Shown here one piece after another: positions 40,964 through 50,323 of a stretch of 64,000 nucleotides of DNA (its first letter is position 1; the number at the start of each line of letters is the position of its first letter). A model generated the notes under the pieces. It worked only from the letters and a program-made list of their open reading frames with translations. It had not been told where the DNA came from and searched no databases. Origin of the DNA: Calditrichia bacterium. Its GTDB lineage: Bacteria > Calditrichota > Calditrichia > RBG-13-44-9 > J075. The stretch spans positions 188,001-252,000 of the forward strand of contig JANQRS010000018.1 in the NCBI GenBank assembly GCA_028284445.1. The letters run 5' to 3'. A program made the translations under genes and the position numbers.

Positions 40964-43414
40964 CTAAAGTGCAGCATTTTCCTTTTCCGCTTCTTTCGCT
41001 TTACGATTCTTTACATGCTTTTCCAGCCAGGTATCCTGCTCCCAGAGCATGTGGAGAATCGATTCGCGAGCACGATAGCCATGGCTTTCCTTCGGCAACA
41101 TCACCAGGCGAACCGTCGCACCCAAGCCCTTTAAGGCGTTGAAGTAGCGCTCGCTTTGTAATGGATAAGTGCCGGAGTTGTTGTCCGCTTCCCCGTGAAT
41201 CAGCAAAAGTGGATGCTTCATTTTGTCTGCATGCATAAAAGGCGACATGCTGTAATAGATTTCCGGTGCTTCCCAATAAGTGCGTTGCTCACGCTGGAAG
41301 CCAAATGGCGTTAGCGTGCGATTGTACGCCCCGCTGCGGGCAATGCCACCGGCAAACAGATCGGAATGGGACAGCAAATTTGCCACCATGAAGGCGCCAT
41401 AAGAGTGGCCCCCAACCCCGACGCGATTGCGATCGATGTAGCCCATTTCATCGACAACATCAATAGCCGCCTTGGCGTTGCCGACAAGTTGCTTAACAAA
41501 GGTATCATTCGGCTCCTGGTCATCTTCCCCGAGAATCGGAAATGCCGTGTCTTCCAATACTGCGTAACCGCGGTTCACCCAGAAGATCGGCGAGCCGTAG
41601 CTGGGAAATGTAAATTCATTGGGAGAACTGGTTACCTGACCGGCACTGGATTTGTCTTTATACTCGACCGGATATGCCCACATCAACATTGGCAATTTTT
41701 CACCGCTGGTTGGATCGTAATCCGCCGGCAGATAGAGTGTTGCAGATAGATCAATGCCATCATCACGCTTATAGGTCAGCAACTTTTTGCTCACCTTGCT
41801 GAGGCTGGCAAAAGGATTTTCAAAATCGGTGATTGCCTGGGGCCTGCCGGAAGATTTCACATTGCGGATATAATAATTGGGAAACTGATCCTTGCCCTCA
41901 ATGCGACTGAGCACCGTGCCTTTTTTCATATCAATCGCGAACCACAAGCGTTCCAGGGCCTGTTCATCACTTGCTTGCCAAAGGCGCTTACTCGTCGCTT
42001 TGCGCATATCAAATTGATCAACAAAGGGGAAAATACCCTTATCCGAATAACCGTCGCCAAGCAGATAGAGTGATTTGCCATCTACCTGAAGCACTGAACG
42101 GCCAAATTTGTTTTTGTAGGTCACAAAGCGCCCGGGATTGCTATATCGATCCTGATAATTGCGATCAAAAATAGTCGTCGCTGCTTGTTTGCTGTTCGAG
42201 GGATTGAATAAATAGCTGCGGGTATTGCGATTACTGAACCAGCGGTCGCTGGCTACGGCAACTTTGTCATTACCCCACTGGATGGAGCGGAAGCGATTTA
42301 CCACCTTCACCAGGAAGCGGGCATCTCCATCAAAGGGCGCCTCAAGTTGGTAAACGGCGTCACGATACTCCACTTCGCGTGCCGGGTCGCCGCCATCTAG
42401 CGCCTCACTCCAATAGAGCGTTGCCGGCTTGTCAGCGCGCCAATCGATATTACGACGTCCTTCGCGAACCGCCATGAAGCCCTTCGGCAGGTCTTCAATC
42501 AACGGCACATTTACGATTGTCTGCAGTTTGTTTGCGGACAAATCATATACGGCGATTTCGGCCGGAAAACGATAGTAAGGCACCAGGTATGAGAAGGGGC
42601 GCTTAATTTTTGACAACATCACATATTTGCCATTGGGAGAAAATCCCATATCGTCATACATAGCAGCATCTTTCCAGGGTCGAATCTCGCCTTTCAGATT
42701 TACCATCATCAATCGGGATACAGCCAGGCGCTCAAAATTTGCCTCGTCGACTTTATCCTTAAGAAGATCCTGGTAAGTGCGATTCTGGGCTTTTTTGCCA
42801 TCGTTAACTGAGATTCGCGGACCGCTTGGTATCGCATCGCTCTTGTTGACCAGCGGATCGCGATTTTCGGGAAGCACCTTCAGCAGCAACTCCTTGTTAT
42901 TCGGATGCCAGAGATAAGGTGTCCACAAATTAGCATTGAGATTGTTCTCGGTCAATCGGCGTACTTCAGCGCGGGCGATGTCAAGGATCCACAGAGAGAG
43001 CCCGGCATCATCTGTCTGTGTAAATGCAACATACTTCTCGTTTGGTGACCAATTGAAGTTGGATAAGCGCGGATTTTCAGGTAAACCCTTTACAGATTTG
43101 GCTGACTTGCTGCCTACCTTCTGCACGGAAATACCATTATAATAGGTCATTCGCGAATAAATATTGGCGCGCGGATTGATGCGCAGGCCGGCCAAACGCA
43201 GCTCTTTCTGCGACAGTTCGTTGATGCTTTTGAAACGACCGCGCGTTAGAAGCACCAGGTTTTCGCCCTTGCTGTCAATCTGCACTCGCGGCGGCAAGTC
43301 AACATCTGCCAGTTCCATAATTGCCGGATCCGGCGTTTGATAACTGATGTCTACCTGGGCTATCGCAACGGAACCAACCAGCACTAACAAGATGAAAAAG
43401 AACAAATTTTTCAT
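40964..43414 (-). CDS. Exported prolyl-oligopeptidase-family (S9) peptidase
   Basis: An 816-residue protein with a signal peptide (MKNLFFFILLVLVGSVAIAQ). A seven- or eight-bladed propeller (about 40-540; LSNFNWSPNEKYVAFTQ and KYVMLSKIKRPFSYLVPYY) is followed by the alpha/beta hydrolase domain. The catalytic triad can be placed as Ser671 (GGHSYGAFM), Asp744 (HGEADNNSG) and His778 (ESHGYRARE). The layout and the LDGGD-like stretch match the glutamyl-endopeptidase-like S9 group of Bacteroidota. It likely cleaves peptides in the periplasm or at the surface. It lies 48 bases downstream of the heptahaem cytochrome gene and in the same direction. Confidence 0.9.
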   Translation of the reverse strand: MKNLFFFILLVLVGSVAIAQVDISYQTPDPAIMELADVDLPPRVQIDSKGENLVLLTRGRFKSINELSQKELRLAGLRINPRANIYSRMTYYNGISVQKVGSKSAKSVKGLPENPRLSNFNWSPNEKYVAFTQTDDAGLSLWILDIARAEVRRLTENNLNANLWTPYLWHPNNKELLLKVLPENRDPLVNKSDAIPSGPRISVNDGKKAQNRTYQDLLKDKVDEANFERLAVSRLMMVNLKGEIRPWKDAAMYDDMGFSPNGKYVMLSKIKRPFSYLVPYYRFPAEIAVYDLSANKLQTIVNVPLIEDLPKGFMAVREGRRNIDWRADKPATLYWSEALDGGDPAREVEYRDAVYQLEAPFDGDARFLVKVVNRFRSIQWGNDKVAVASDRWFSNRNTRSYLFNPSNSKQAATTIFDRNYQDRYSNPGRFVTYKNKFGRSVLQVDGKSLYLLGDGYSDKGIFPFVDQFDMRKATSKRLWQASDEQALERLWFAIDMKKGTVLSRIEGKDQFPNYYIRNVKSSGRPQAITDFENPFASLSKVSKKLLTYKRDDGIDLSATLYLPADYDPTSGEKLPMLMWAYPVEYKDKSSAGQVTSSPNEFTFPSYGSPIFWVNRGYAVLEDTAFPILGEDDQEPNDTFVKQLVGNAKAAIDVVDEMGYIDRNRVGVGGHSYGAFMVANLLSHSDLFAGGIARSGAYNRTLTPFGFQREQRTYWEAPEIYYSMSPFMHADKMKHPLLLIHGEADNNSGTYPLQSERYFNALKGLGATVRLVMLPKESHGYRARESILHMLWEQDTWLEKHVKNRKAKEAEKENAAL

Positions 43415-43426
43415 AAAAACCCCTAG

Positions 43427-43457
43427 TTTGAAATTCCAAATACCAACAAGAATAATT
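43427..43457. repeat. AATTCCAA-type repeat between genes
   Basis: AAATTCCAAATACCAACAAG, then AATAATTCCAAAT: the inverse form of the TTGGAATTT element, placed between the heptahaem cytochrome stop and the S9 peptidase start. Confidence 0.5.
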
Positions 43458-43462
43458 CCAAA

Positions 43463-45700
43463 TCACTTCTTACTTTCAGCAAATCGATCCAGAACTTCAC
43501 TGAAAGCGCGTCCGGCATAAAGAACAAGCATAGCGGAAATAAGAATCGCAGCAATCCAGATCATTATCTTGAGCCAGGGTCGAAACCACATCAGCATGCC
43601 AAATAGCCAGGCATAGACGCTACTTTCTTCCATAAAATCAGTTTGTGAGTGACTGGCTTCATTACCAGCTAATACCGGTGTGACCGTAACATCGCCAAAG
43701 TAAAATGGCGCATCAGTGTTATGACAATCATCGCAACCACGAACGCCTAGTGATTGTGACGTCGGTCGAACATCGTGGGCAAAGGGCCAGGTATATGGCT
43801 CGGCGGCCGGATGCTCACTGCTTTGCAAGCCGCGGGTACCGCTACGCTGGTACAGCCTTCCACCATTAATATACACAGCAACCATTCCTTCCCCCGACAA
43901 ACGTTCCAAAATAGTCGCAATTTTTTCATCGTTGAGATCCGGCCAATACTGAATCTTCACCAGTGCTTCGGCCACTTCGGTTGAATCGCTAAGGCTATCA
44001 GGATTCGCAGTTTCATCAGAAATAGTGTTTTCAGCAATTGCGGTGGAATCCCGGGCAGCCAGGGAGTCTGCCAGAGCAATGGAATCTGCACGAATTGAGT
44101 CAGCACGGGCCTGGAACTCTGCCAAGACGGCTGCGACCACCGGACGCACTTCTTCGATCGGAAGCGGCTCAACTTCATTTTGCGCCAGACGTCCCCAGTA
44201 GGCCGGCCATACAATTTTGTGAGGGGTAATTTTACCATCCTCGGCCCGAGCGAATACCGGACCGCCAATATGCGGTGGCGCTTCATCATTTTTATCAACA
44301 CCGTGAGTGCCAAGGGCATGAGCGCGGGAAGTCTTCATCGCCATGGTTTGCTCATCCGGCCAGGGCCCGGAGTGACAAGCCGTGCAGGACAATTCCTCAA
44401 AGTGAATTGCCGGAATGCCGGCATGTTCCGGCTCCGGCGCACTTAAACGGCCGCTCAGCGGCATCTCGGCATTAGCATCGGGTATATGACAACCTGCACA
44501 CGTCAGGCTTTCTGCCATCTCTTTGCCCGTCGCAGCCCCTTCTCCCTCGTATCCGCGGACCATGTCATGCGATTGATCGTTACGATGACAATCGATGCAG
44601 GTCATTCCGGAAGTCATATGAATATCTTCATCGTATGACCATCGTTCCGGACGTCGTGAATCGATTTCCTTTGTGGAATGGCAATAGTAGCATCGCTGTG
44701 CAGGCACTTGGCGAACCACGTCAAAGAATACCTGGTCGCGATCGTTGAATCGAGAGGCATCGTATTCAATGCCGGGCGGGATTTTGGACGGCTCGTCCGG
44801 CGCGATGCCAAGATAGATATCGTAGTTATCCGGCATGCTTTTCGCCGAACCGCGTACGGTGGCGAAGCCGCTGCTTGCCGCCGCTGCCCAGCGAAAATTC
44901 TGTTTGCGGGTTTGCGTAGCAAATTCGGCCTGATCATAACCGGCTTCTGCATCATGACAGCCCAGGCAGTTAATTTCCAGCTTGCCGGAAATGGCCCAAC
45001 GAAAGAAATCTTCACGCTCTTCCATGCTTTCATCTTCTTCAGCACCACCACCAGGCAAATGCCGTCCAAACAATTCCCCGAATTCCAATGTATTTAAACC
45101 GATGTCTTCCGGCTTCACGGTATTCGGCCAGTCGCGCCGACTCATCGGTAACTGCGTGAAGGTGCGACGATCAACATAAATCCACGGCTCTCCTTTACGT
45201 CCGGCAGCCACGCTTGAATCATTCGCATTGAAATGCCAGCCCTTGCTGATTGTCTCGTAAGTATGGCATTCGCCGCAGGTCGTCCGCGTAGAAAATGGCA
45301 TCAGCGGATGATCATCCAATCGCACCACAGAACCGTCATAATCATAGAGCTTCAGCAGGTGAACCGGAACAGAGCGATTGCCGTCAGCTTCGTCACCAAG
45401 CAGGGGCGCCTGAGATTGACCGAAGAGAGTGAGTGGGAGTAGTACTAGCAGTAGCAGTAGAAGGAATGAAGATTGAAGATTGAAGATTGAAGATTGAAGA
45501 TTGAAGATTGAAGATTGAAGATTGAAGATTGAAGATTGCAATGCCGTGGGCCGTGGGCGGTCGGCGGTTGGCCGGCAAAAGCCCAATATCTTCTTTTCAC
45601 CTTGAGAATCCCGCTGGCGGGATGACTTATCACAGCCCCGGGTTTCTTTTCTACCCGGGGGATTGGCAAATAATTTCATAGGAACAACAATTCTTTCCAT
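43463..45700 (-). CDS. Membrane-bound heptahaem c-type cytochrome with repeat-disrupted 5' end
   Basis: A 745-codon frame. Seven CxxCH motifs occur in order: CGECH, CLGCH, CYYCH, CIDCH, CAGCH, CTACH and CDDCH; a C-terminal membrane helix (about 705-730, LKIMIWIAAILISAMLVLY) anchors it with the haems outside. An alanine/serine/aspartate-rich helical insert lies between haems 6 and 7. It resembles octahaem tetrathionate-reductase-like cytochromes, with one motif fewer. The true signal core is LLLLLLVLLPLTLFG at about residues 79-93. Before it, residues 1-52 are the translation of a dispersed intergenic element and residues 53-77 that of a ten-copy heptanucleotide repeat (LQSSIFN units). The ATG at 45700 or 45679 is thus the only visible start, with no good Shine-Dalgarno. 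Confidence 0.85.
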   Translation of the reverse strand: MERIVVPMKLFANPPGRKETRGCDKSSRQRDSQGEKKILGFCRPTADRPRPTALQSSIFNLQSSIFNLQSSIFNLQSSFLLLLLLVLLPLTLFGQSQAPLLGDEADGNRSVPVHLLKLYDYDGSVVRLDDHPLMPFSTRTTCGECHTYETISKGWHFNANDSSVAAGRKGEPWIYVDRRTFTQLPMSRRDWPNTVKPEDIGLNTLEFGELFGRHLPGGGAEEDESMEEREDFFRWAISGKLEINCLGCHDAEAGYDQAEFATQTRKQNFRWAAAASSGFATVRGSAKSMPDNYDIYLGIAPDEPSKIPPGIEYDASRFNDRDQVFFDVVRQVPAQRCYYCHSTKEIDSRRPERWSYDEDIHMTSGMTCIDCHRNDQSHDMVRGYEGEGAATGKEMAESLTCAGCHIPDANAEMPLSGRLSAPEPEHAGIPAIHFEELSCTACHSGPWPDEQTMAMKTSRAHALGTHGVDKNDEAPPHIGGPVFARAEDGKITPHKIVWPAYWGRLAQNEVEPLPIEEVRPVVAAVLAEFQARADSIRADSIALADSLAARDSTAIAENTISDETANPDSLSDSTEVAEALVKIQYWPDLNDEKIATILERLSGEGMVAVYINGGRLYQRSGTRGLQSSEHPAAEPYTWPFAHDVRPTSQSLGVRGCDDCHNTDAPFYFGDVTVTPVLAGNEASHSQTDFMEESSVYAWLFGMLMWFRPWLKIMIWIAAILISAMLVLYAGRAFSEVLDRFAESKK
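45468..45537. repeat. Ten perfect tandem copies of the heptamer GAAGATT
   Basis: Seventy bases of exact 7-base units. They lie inside the 5' part of the heptahaem cytochrome frame, between its only start codons and the signal-peptide core. Because seven is not a multiple of three, gain or loss of one unit would shift the frame. Confidence 0.95.
45592..45670. repeat. Dispersed element with two hairpins, copy 1
   Basis: CTTTTCACC, then GAATCCCGCTGGCGGGAT (hairpin 1), then CCCCGGGTTTCTTTTCTACCCGGGG (hairpin 2 at about 45636-45660). A diverged copy in the same orientation is at 59627-59698. Both lie downstream of heptamer-type tandem repeats. The name and mobility are unknown. Confidence 0.6.
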
Positions 45701-45808
45701 GTTATCAATGATTAACAGCCACCACGGCGAGTTTACGAGCCTGACGCGAACGTAGTGAGCCGACGGCGTAAAACGCCTGACATGAGCGTTGCGAATCGCT
45801 TGCGAGCC

Positions 45809-47188
45809 CTAAACTTCAAATTCGCGCGGATTAAAGCTCAGTTTCCGTCCGGCTTCAACAGCCTCATTTACTTTCAATACAGTCACAGCCGTTTCGTAAC
45901 CGTCTTCAACCGGGCAATTCAGCTCTGCCTGTCCGCGGATGGCATCGAAAAAATTCTCCAGATGCGGCTTATGGTACGGATCGTTGAAATCAATATTAAA
46001 GGCATATTTTGGCGGCGGTACCGTTTCGCGAACATCAAGGACTGCGGTTGTTTGCTGCGGTTTCGGCTCAACCGGCGCTGCCAGGTAGCCCATTTCAACC
46101 CAGCGATCCCAAAGCGGCGCCGACGGTTCGCGGTAAATACCGGCTTTGCCCGCAGATTCAGAGATCACCAGTGAGCCCTGATCGCCCAGGAAATTCTCAT
46201 AATAGCCCTGGTTGCTATTGGTAGTAATGGTCTGATAAAATGCCCGTACTTTGCCGGTAGGCGTATCGTATTCGTAAGTCGCCAGCACCGAATCATACCA
46301 TTCGTGAGTGGCTTTGTCATAATAATCGATACCACCGCTGGCCATAACCGAACTGGGATGTGCCTGAAGGAACCAGTTATAGATGTCGATTTGATGTGAA
46401 CCAAGATCCACAATCGGGCCGCCACCCAGTCCCTTATACCAGCGCCAGTTACGATACTGATGCATGTTTTTGAAGCCGTACTTACGAAGGGTAGCCGGGG
46501 GAATGGCATACTTTTTCGGAAAGCCAAGATCCGGTTGCACCGAGCGATTCCATTGCCCATTCACTGTGGTAATCCGACCCAGCATGCTGTTTTCCTTGAT
46601 CACCTTCTGGAAGCTATGCAGGTAATAGGGATTACTGCGGCGCTGATGTCCAACCTGCAACAGCTTGCCGGTTTTATGTACGGCTTTCACGATTCGTCGA
46701 GCCCCTTCAATCGTATTGGACATTTCCTTTTCCAGGTAGACATGCAGCCCGGCTTCCAGGCAGGCAACGGCATGATCCGCATGCCAGAAGTCCGGCGTGG
46801 CAATGATCACTGCATCGAGATCCGTCTCTTTCGCCAGCATCTCACGAAAATCCTCGTAGCGATTCAGCTGATGCCCATATTTTTTCAACAGGCGATACAG
46901 ACGCTTCTGATTATAATCTGTCCAGATGTCGCATACCGCCTTGAAGCGCAGGTTTGGGATTTTCAAACAGGCATTTACCAACACCTGCCCCTGCGCCCCG
47001 GCGCCAAGCACCGCCACATTGATATCATTTGAATCATTGCGGGGGGTATTCCCCCACAGCACATTCGGAGCAATCGTAATGGCCGCTGCAGCGGCTGCCG
47101 ATTTTTCCAGAAAATCCCGCCTGTTCATTGAGGCAGATGTATCATTATTTATCGGATGAGTTGCCTTGTCACGCGTCTTGTCAGACAT
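45809..47188 (-). CDS. Gfo/Idh/MocA oxidoreductase 2, Tat-exported
   Basis: A 459-residue protein. After an N-extension of about 20 residues comes the Tat signal MNRRDFLEKSAAAAAAI. The Rossmann start is NVAVLGAGAQGQVLVNACL (about residue 58). The usual EKP motif is EKEMSNTIEGARR, that is, proline is replaced by glutamate, a recurring variant in exported relatives. The C-terminal domain shows WRWYKGLGGGPIVDLGSHQID with the family histidine/aspartate. Its start is 14 bases after the stop of the next upstream gene, so it shares an operon with oxidoreductase 3. The likely role is extracytoplasmic sugar oxidation or reduction; substrate unknown. Confidence 0.88.
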   Translation of the reverse strand: MSDKTRDKATHPINNDTSASMNRRDFLEKSAAAAAAITIAPNVLWGNTPRNDSNDINVAVLGAGAQGQVLVNACLKIPNLRFKAVCDIWTDYNQKRLYRLLKKYGHQLNRYEDFREMLAKETDLDAVIIATPDFWHADHAVACLEAGLHVYLEKEMSNTIEGARRIVKAVHKTGKLLQVGHQRRSNPYYLHSFQKVIKENSMLGRITTVNGQWNRSVQPDLGFPKKYAIPPATLRKYGFKNMHQYRNWRWYKGLGGGPIVDLGSHQIDIYNWFLQAHPSSVMASGGIDYYDKATHEWYDSVLATYEYDTPTGKVRAFYQTITTNSNQGYYENFLGDQGSLVISESAGKAGIYREPSAPLWDRWVEMGYLAAPVEPKPQQTTAVLDVRETVPPPKYAFNIDFNDPYHKPHLENFFDAIRGQAELNCPVEDGYETAVTVLKVNEAVEAGRKLSFNPREFEV

Positions 47189-47202
47189 GATAGCTCTCCA
47201 TT

Positions 47203-48570
47203 TTACGTCAGCGAAAAACCGCCGTGATAATCTTTATCGATGAATTCATTTGCGTCATCGACATTTGTAAACTTGAGATTTGCAGAATCCCATTCCAGCT
47301 TATTGTTTTTGTCCTGCATGCGCAGGGCGATATTAGCCAACAGCATCATTTCGGTCAAGGCACCGGCATATTCAAAGTGCGATGTGGTTGCCGGACCGCC
47401 CTTGATGGCTTCTACCCATTCCTGATGGATACCGGGCGAACGACGAATGGTCTTCTCCGGACGTTTGTATTCGCGCATCTTGGTTTCCGGAATAATACGC
47501 GGACCACGACCATAAGTCCCGCACATCAACTTGCCTTTATCGCCGACAAAAAGGACGCCGCCATCGCTACCGAACTTCCGTCCCGGCTCCAGCTCTTCCG
47601 GCCGCGGCGGTTGCAAACCACCATCATACCAGATAACTTTGACCGGCGGCATCCCTTCCCGTGCCGGGAACTCATACCGCACAATGCTGGCCATTGGAAA
47701 ACTATCCATGTTAAAAGGGGTGGAAGTGGCGTGCACGCTTGTCGGTGCCGTCAACTTCAATGCCCAATAGGGATGATCAAGAATATGCGCGCCCATATCT
47801 CCCAGCGCACCGGTGCCGAAATCCCACCAGCCCCGCCATCCAAAAGGATGATAGAGCTTGTGATAAGAACGGAACTTTGCGGGGCCTAACCAGAGGTGCC
47901 AATCAAGCGAATTGGGAATCGCCATGGTTTCCTTCGGACGGGCAATCCCCTGGTCCCAAATGGGACGATTGGTCCAGGCGTGAACTTCTCGCACCTCGCC
48001 GATTGCGCCATCCCAGATCCATTCATTGATCAGCCGGCCTCCCTCACCGGCATGTCCCTGGTTACCCATTTGCGTTACAACGCCGGTCTTCTTGGCAGTT
48101 TCGGCAAGCAGGCGCGCTTCCTTGACAGTATGGGTGAGCGGTTTCTGGCAGAAGACGTGCATGCCGAGGTTCATGGCCATCATGGCAGCTGGGGCATGAA
48201 CATGATCCGGCGTAGAGATGGTCACGGCATCGATACTGCTCTTGTTTTCCTCCAGCATGACCCGAAAGTCTTTGTAGGTTTTGGCCTTTTTGTATTTTTT
48301 TGCGGCCTTGCCCAGCTTTTCGGAGTCCACATCGCACAAGCCATAGATATTTTCGCTATTCACTTCCTCAATATCAGACCATCCTTTACCACCGACACCA
48401 ATCGCAGCAATATTCAACTTATCGCTTGGCGCTACATAACCGTTTCCACCAAGTACGTGGCGCGGCACGATCATCACCGTCGCTGCCGCGACAGCGGATT
48501 TGCCAATAAATTCACGGCGAGTTAACCCGTCCGTTGCTTTTGACTTGTTGTTTTTCTTCGGCATAGTCAC
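47203..48570 (-). CDS. Gfo/Idh/MocA oxidoreductase 3, Tat-exported
   Basis: A 455-residue protein with a Tat signal (GLTRREFIGKSAVAAATVMIV). The dinucleotide-binding motif is AAIGVGGKGWSDIEEV (about residue 58), QKPLTHTVKEARL replaces the usual EKP, and WDFGTGALGDMGAHILDHP carries the catalytic-region Asp/His. MNQGHAGEGG-like sequence and a C-terminal DUF-like part fit the exported 'glycoside oxidase' subgroup. ATG 48570 or the ATG two codons later may be used. It lies between the DUF1080 protein (21 bases) and oxidoreductase 2 (14 bases), in one operon. Confidence 0.88.
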   Translation of the reverse strand: MTMPKKNNKSKATDGLTRREFIGKSAVAAATVMIVPRHVLGGNGYVAPSDKLNIAAIGVGGKGWSDIEEVNSENIYGLCDVDSEKLGKAAKKYKKAKTYKDFRVMLEENKSSIDAVTISTPDHVHAPAAMMAMNLGMHVFCQKPLTHTVKEARLLAETAKKTGVVTQMGNQGHAGEGGRLINEWIWDGAIGEVREVHAWTNRPIWDQGIARPKETMAIPNSLDWHLWLGPAKFRSYHKLYHPFGWRGWWDFGTGALGDMGAHILDHPYWALKLTAPTSVHATSTPFNMDSFPMASIVRYEFPAREGMPPVKVIWYDGGLQPPRPEELEPGRKFGSDGGVLFVGDKGKLMCGTYGRGPRIIPETKMREYKRPEKTIRRSPGIHQEWVEAIKGGPATTSHFEYAGALTEMMLLANIALRMQDKNNKLEWDSANLKFTNVDDANEFIDKDYHGGFSLT

Positions 48571-48591
48571 CCTCTAAAAATGGTTGGCTCT

Positions 48592-50238
48592 TTATTGATT
48601 GACTGTTTGAATCGATTTTTGCCCGTTCATTTCCCGAATCCAGATGTTCCGGAACTGGACAAGATCGCTGTGATCCTGGAGCATTAGCCCACCGCGGCCT
48701 GTTTCGACCGATGAAACCCCACCGGGCGTTGGTCCGGACAATTCCAGATCGTCGTGAATCTTCACTCCGTTATGAGTGACGCTAATTCGGGCATTAGCAA
48801 TTTTCTCACCTGCCTCATTAAAGCTCGGCGCGCGCAAGGTAATATCATATGTTTGCCATTGCATCGGGGGTGCACACATATTGACGAGCGGCGCACCAGC
48901 CTTGTAGATCCCGCCACATTCATTGTCTTTGCCTTCCAGTCCGTAACTGTCCAACACCTGCACCTCATAGCGGCCGTGCACGTAAACACCACTATTGCCG
49001 CGCGCTTGTCCGCGCTTGTCGGGCATAAAGGGCGAACGAAATTCGATATGCAGCTCAATATCACCAAATTCTTCCTTGACCATCAGGCTGCGACTGCCCG
49101 GCACGACTTCCATTGCGCCATCAACCAGACGCCACTTCGGCGAAGGATCGGGCGGCTCAAGGCGTACGGGTGTCCAGGCGACGCTTTCCATGTCAGTTTC
49201 CGGTGCGAAGGCGATGTCAAAGAGGTCACTGCCCTCTTTCCCCTCTTCGCGATAGGCTGGTGAATATTCCCAAAGCGACAGAAAGCCATCATTGGCCTCC
49301 ATCGCCTCACGGAAATTTGTCTGTTCCGGATTATCCGGATTTCGTTCCCCGAAATTTTGCAGCAAAGAACCGTCGGTATTTGCCAGACGGGCAATCGCAC
49401 CCCAGCCGCCACCTCCCTGGGTAATTTTAAGCAGGAGTTGATTCCAGCCGGGATTCAAGACGACATCGACCCTGTCTTGCCCGGCGGCTGCGCCCCGTGC
49501 AGCATTATTGGCGTGAACCACAGTGCCGTTCAGCCAGGCTTTGACACCATCGTCGCTTCCCAGTTCCAGGATAGCTTTTTGCTCGGATGCAGACCAAATG
49601 CTGCTGCGAGCGTATGCTGCAGCATGATCGCCGTCGAGCAATTTGGCAAAATTTACAAGTCCGTTTAAACCGGGCAGGTGCTCCCACTTATCGAGATTGG
49701 TGCCATCAAACAAAACAACAGCCCCTTCCGGAGCAGGACGCCCAAGGGTTGGCGAAACCCGATTGGCGCGTTTCAGCTTGAATTTACCGGATTTCTCACC
49801 GCGAAGGGTACCGGTAGACGAACCGGCCTTAACCGCACCGGACCATTTATGCCCTTGATATGGACCTTCTGCGGAAATGCCTTCCAGCAGGAGAATTTGC
49901 TCAAGAACCTGACCGGGCATGACTACATAGGGCGTCTGGCGCTTGTCAAATTCAGCGAAGAATTGCGCGCCGTATTCGTTGCCTCCAAGGGCAATCACCT
50001 GCGCCACTAGCGGCAGCTTTTCGTCCCCAATTTCCAGGGTGCCTCGCCAATCTCCCATAAAAGGATCGACAGCAGTACCGGCCGAGAAGGTTTTTGCCGG
50101 CATTTCAACAGCCGGTGTTTCCTGCGGCATCTCCTTCTGCACGTTGGTGTCGCTGCTGCCGGCACAGGCGACGAGAAACAGCCATGCGGCCACGCTCAAA
50201 CCAACTGCGACAAATGTGGTACGAATGGATTTTGACAT
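48592..50238 (-). CDS. DUF1080 (3-keto-disaccharide hydrolase) lipoprotein
   Basis: A 548-residue product from ATG 50238, opening with a lipoprotein signal (lipobox LVAC). The frame runs on to 50337, but that part translates a palindrome (PPSKGD-like) and is rejected. An N-terminal domain (about 30-170) and a short linker precede a split concanavalin-like fold. DUF1080 motifs: VLFDGTNLDKWEH, LVDGAMEVVPGSRSL, FGDIELHIEFRSPF, NSGVYVHGRYEVQVLDS, DNECGGIYK, WQTYDITLRAP. DUF1080 proteins hydrolyse or lyse 3-keto-glycosides made by Gfo/Idh/MocA oxidases, and two such oxidases follow within 35 bases in total, so this is probably one pathway. An inserted PA14-like part (SDDGVKAWLNGTVVHAN) lies in the middle. 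Confidence 0.88.
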   Translation of the reverse strand: MSKSIRTTFVAVGLSVAAWLFLVACAGSSDTNVQKEMPQETPAVEMPAKTFSAGTAVDPFMGDWRGTLEIGDEKLPLVAQVIALGGNEYGAQFFAEFDKRQTPYVVMPGQVLEQILLLEGISAEGPYQGHKWSGAVKAGSSTGTLRGEKSGKFKLKRANRVSPTLGRPAPEGAVVLFDGTNLDKWEHLPGLNGLVNFAKLLDGDHAAAYARSSIWSASEQKAILELGSDDGVKAWLNGTVVHANNAARGAAAGQDRVDVVLNPGWNQLLLKITQGGGGWGAIARLANTDGSLLQNFGERNPDNPEQTNFREAMEANDGFLSLWEYSPAYREEGKEGSDLFDIAFAPETDMESVAWTPVRLEPPDPSPKWRLVDGAMEVVPGSRSLMVKEEFGDIELHIEFRSPFMPDKRGQARGNSGVYVHGRYEVQVLDSYGLEGKDNECGGIYKAGAPLVNMCAPPMQWQTYDITLRAPSFNEAGEKIANARISVTHNGVKIHDDLELSGPTPGGVSSVETGRGGLMLQDHSDLVQFRNIWIREMNGQKSIQTVNQ

Positions 50239-50271
50239 CAGCATTATCTCAGGTTTATGTTTTTTCGGGCA

Positions 50272-50315
50272 ACATCCCCCTGCATCCCCCTTCGAAGGGG
50301 GAGACAGGGGGATGT
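50272..50315. repeat. 44-base palindrome, TTCGAA-centre type, two mismatches
   Basis: ACATCCCCCTGCATCCCCC, inverted around TTCGAA, eight bases 3' of the ThuA-HEAT stop. Two adjacent positions in the arms do not pair, so this copy is decaying or newly mutated. Confidence 0.82.
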
Positions 50316-50323
50316 AGCTAAGC

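Noticed and set aside
45468..45537. CRISPR array
   Set aside because: The repeat unit is seven bases with no spacers; no cas gene is nearby.
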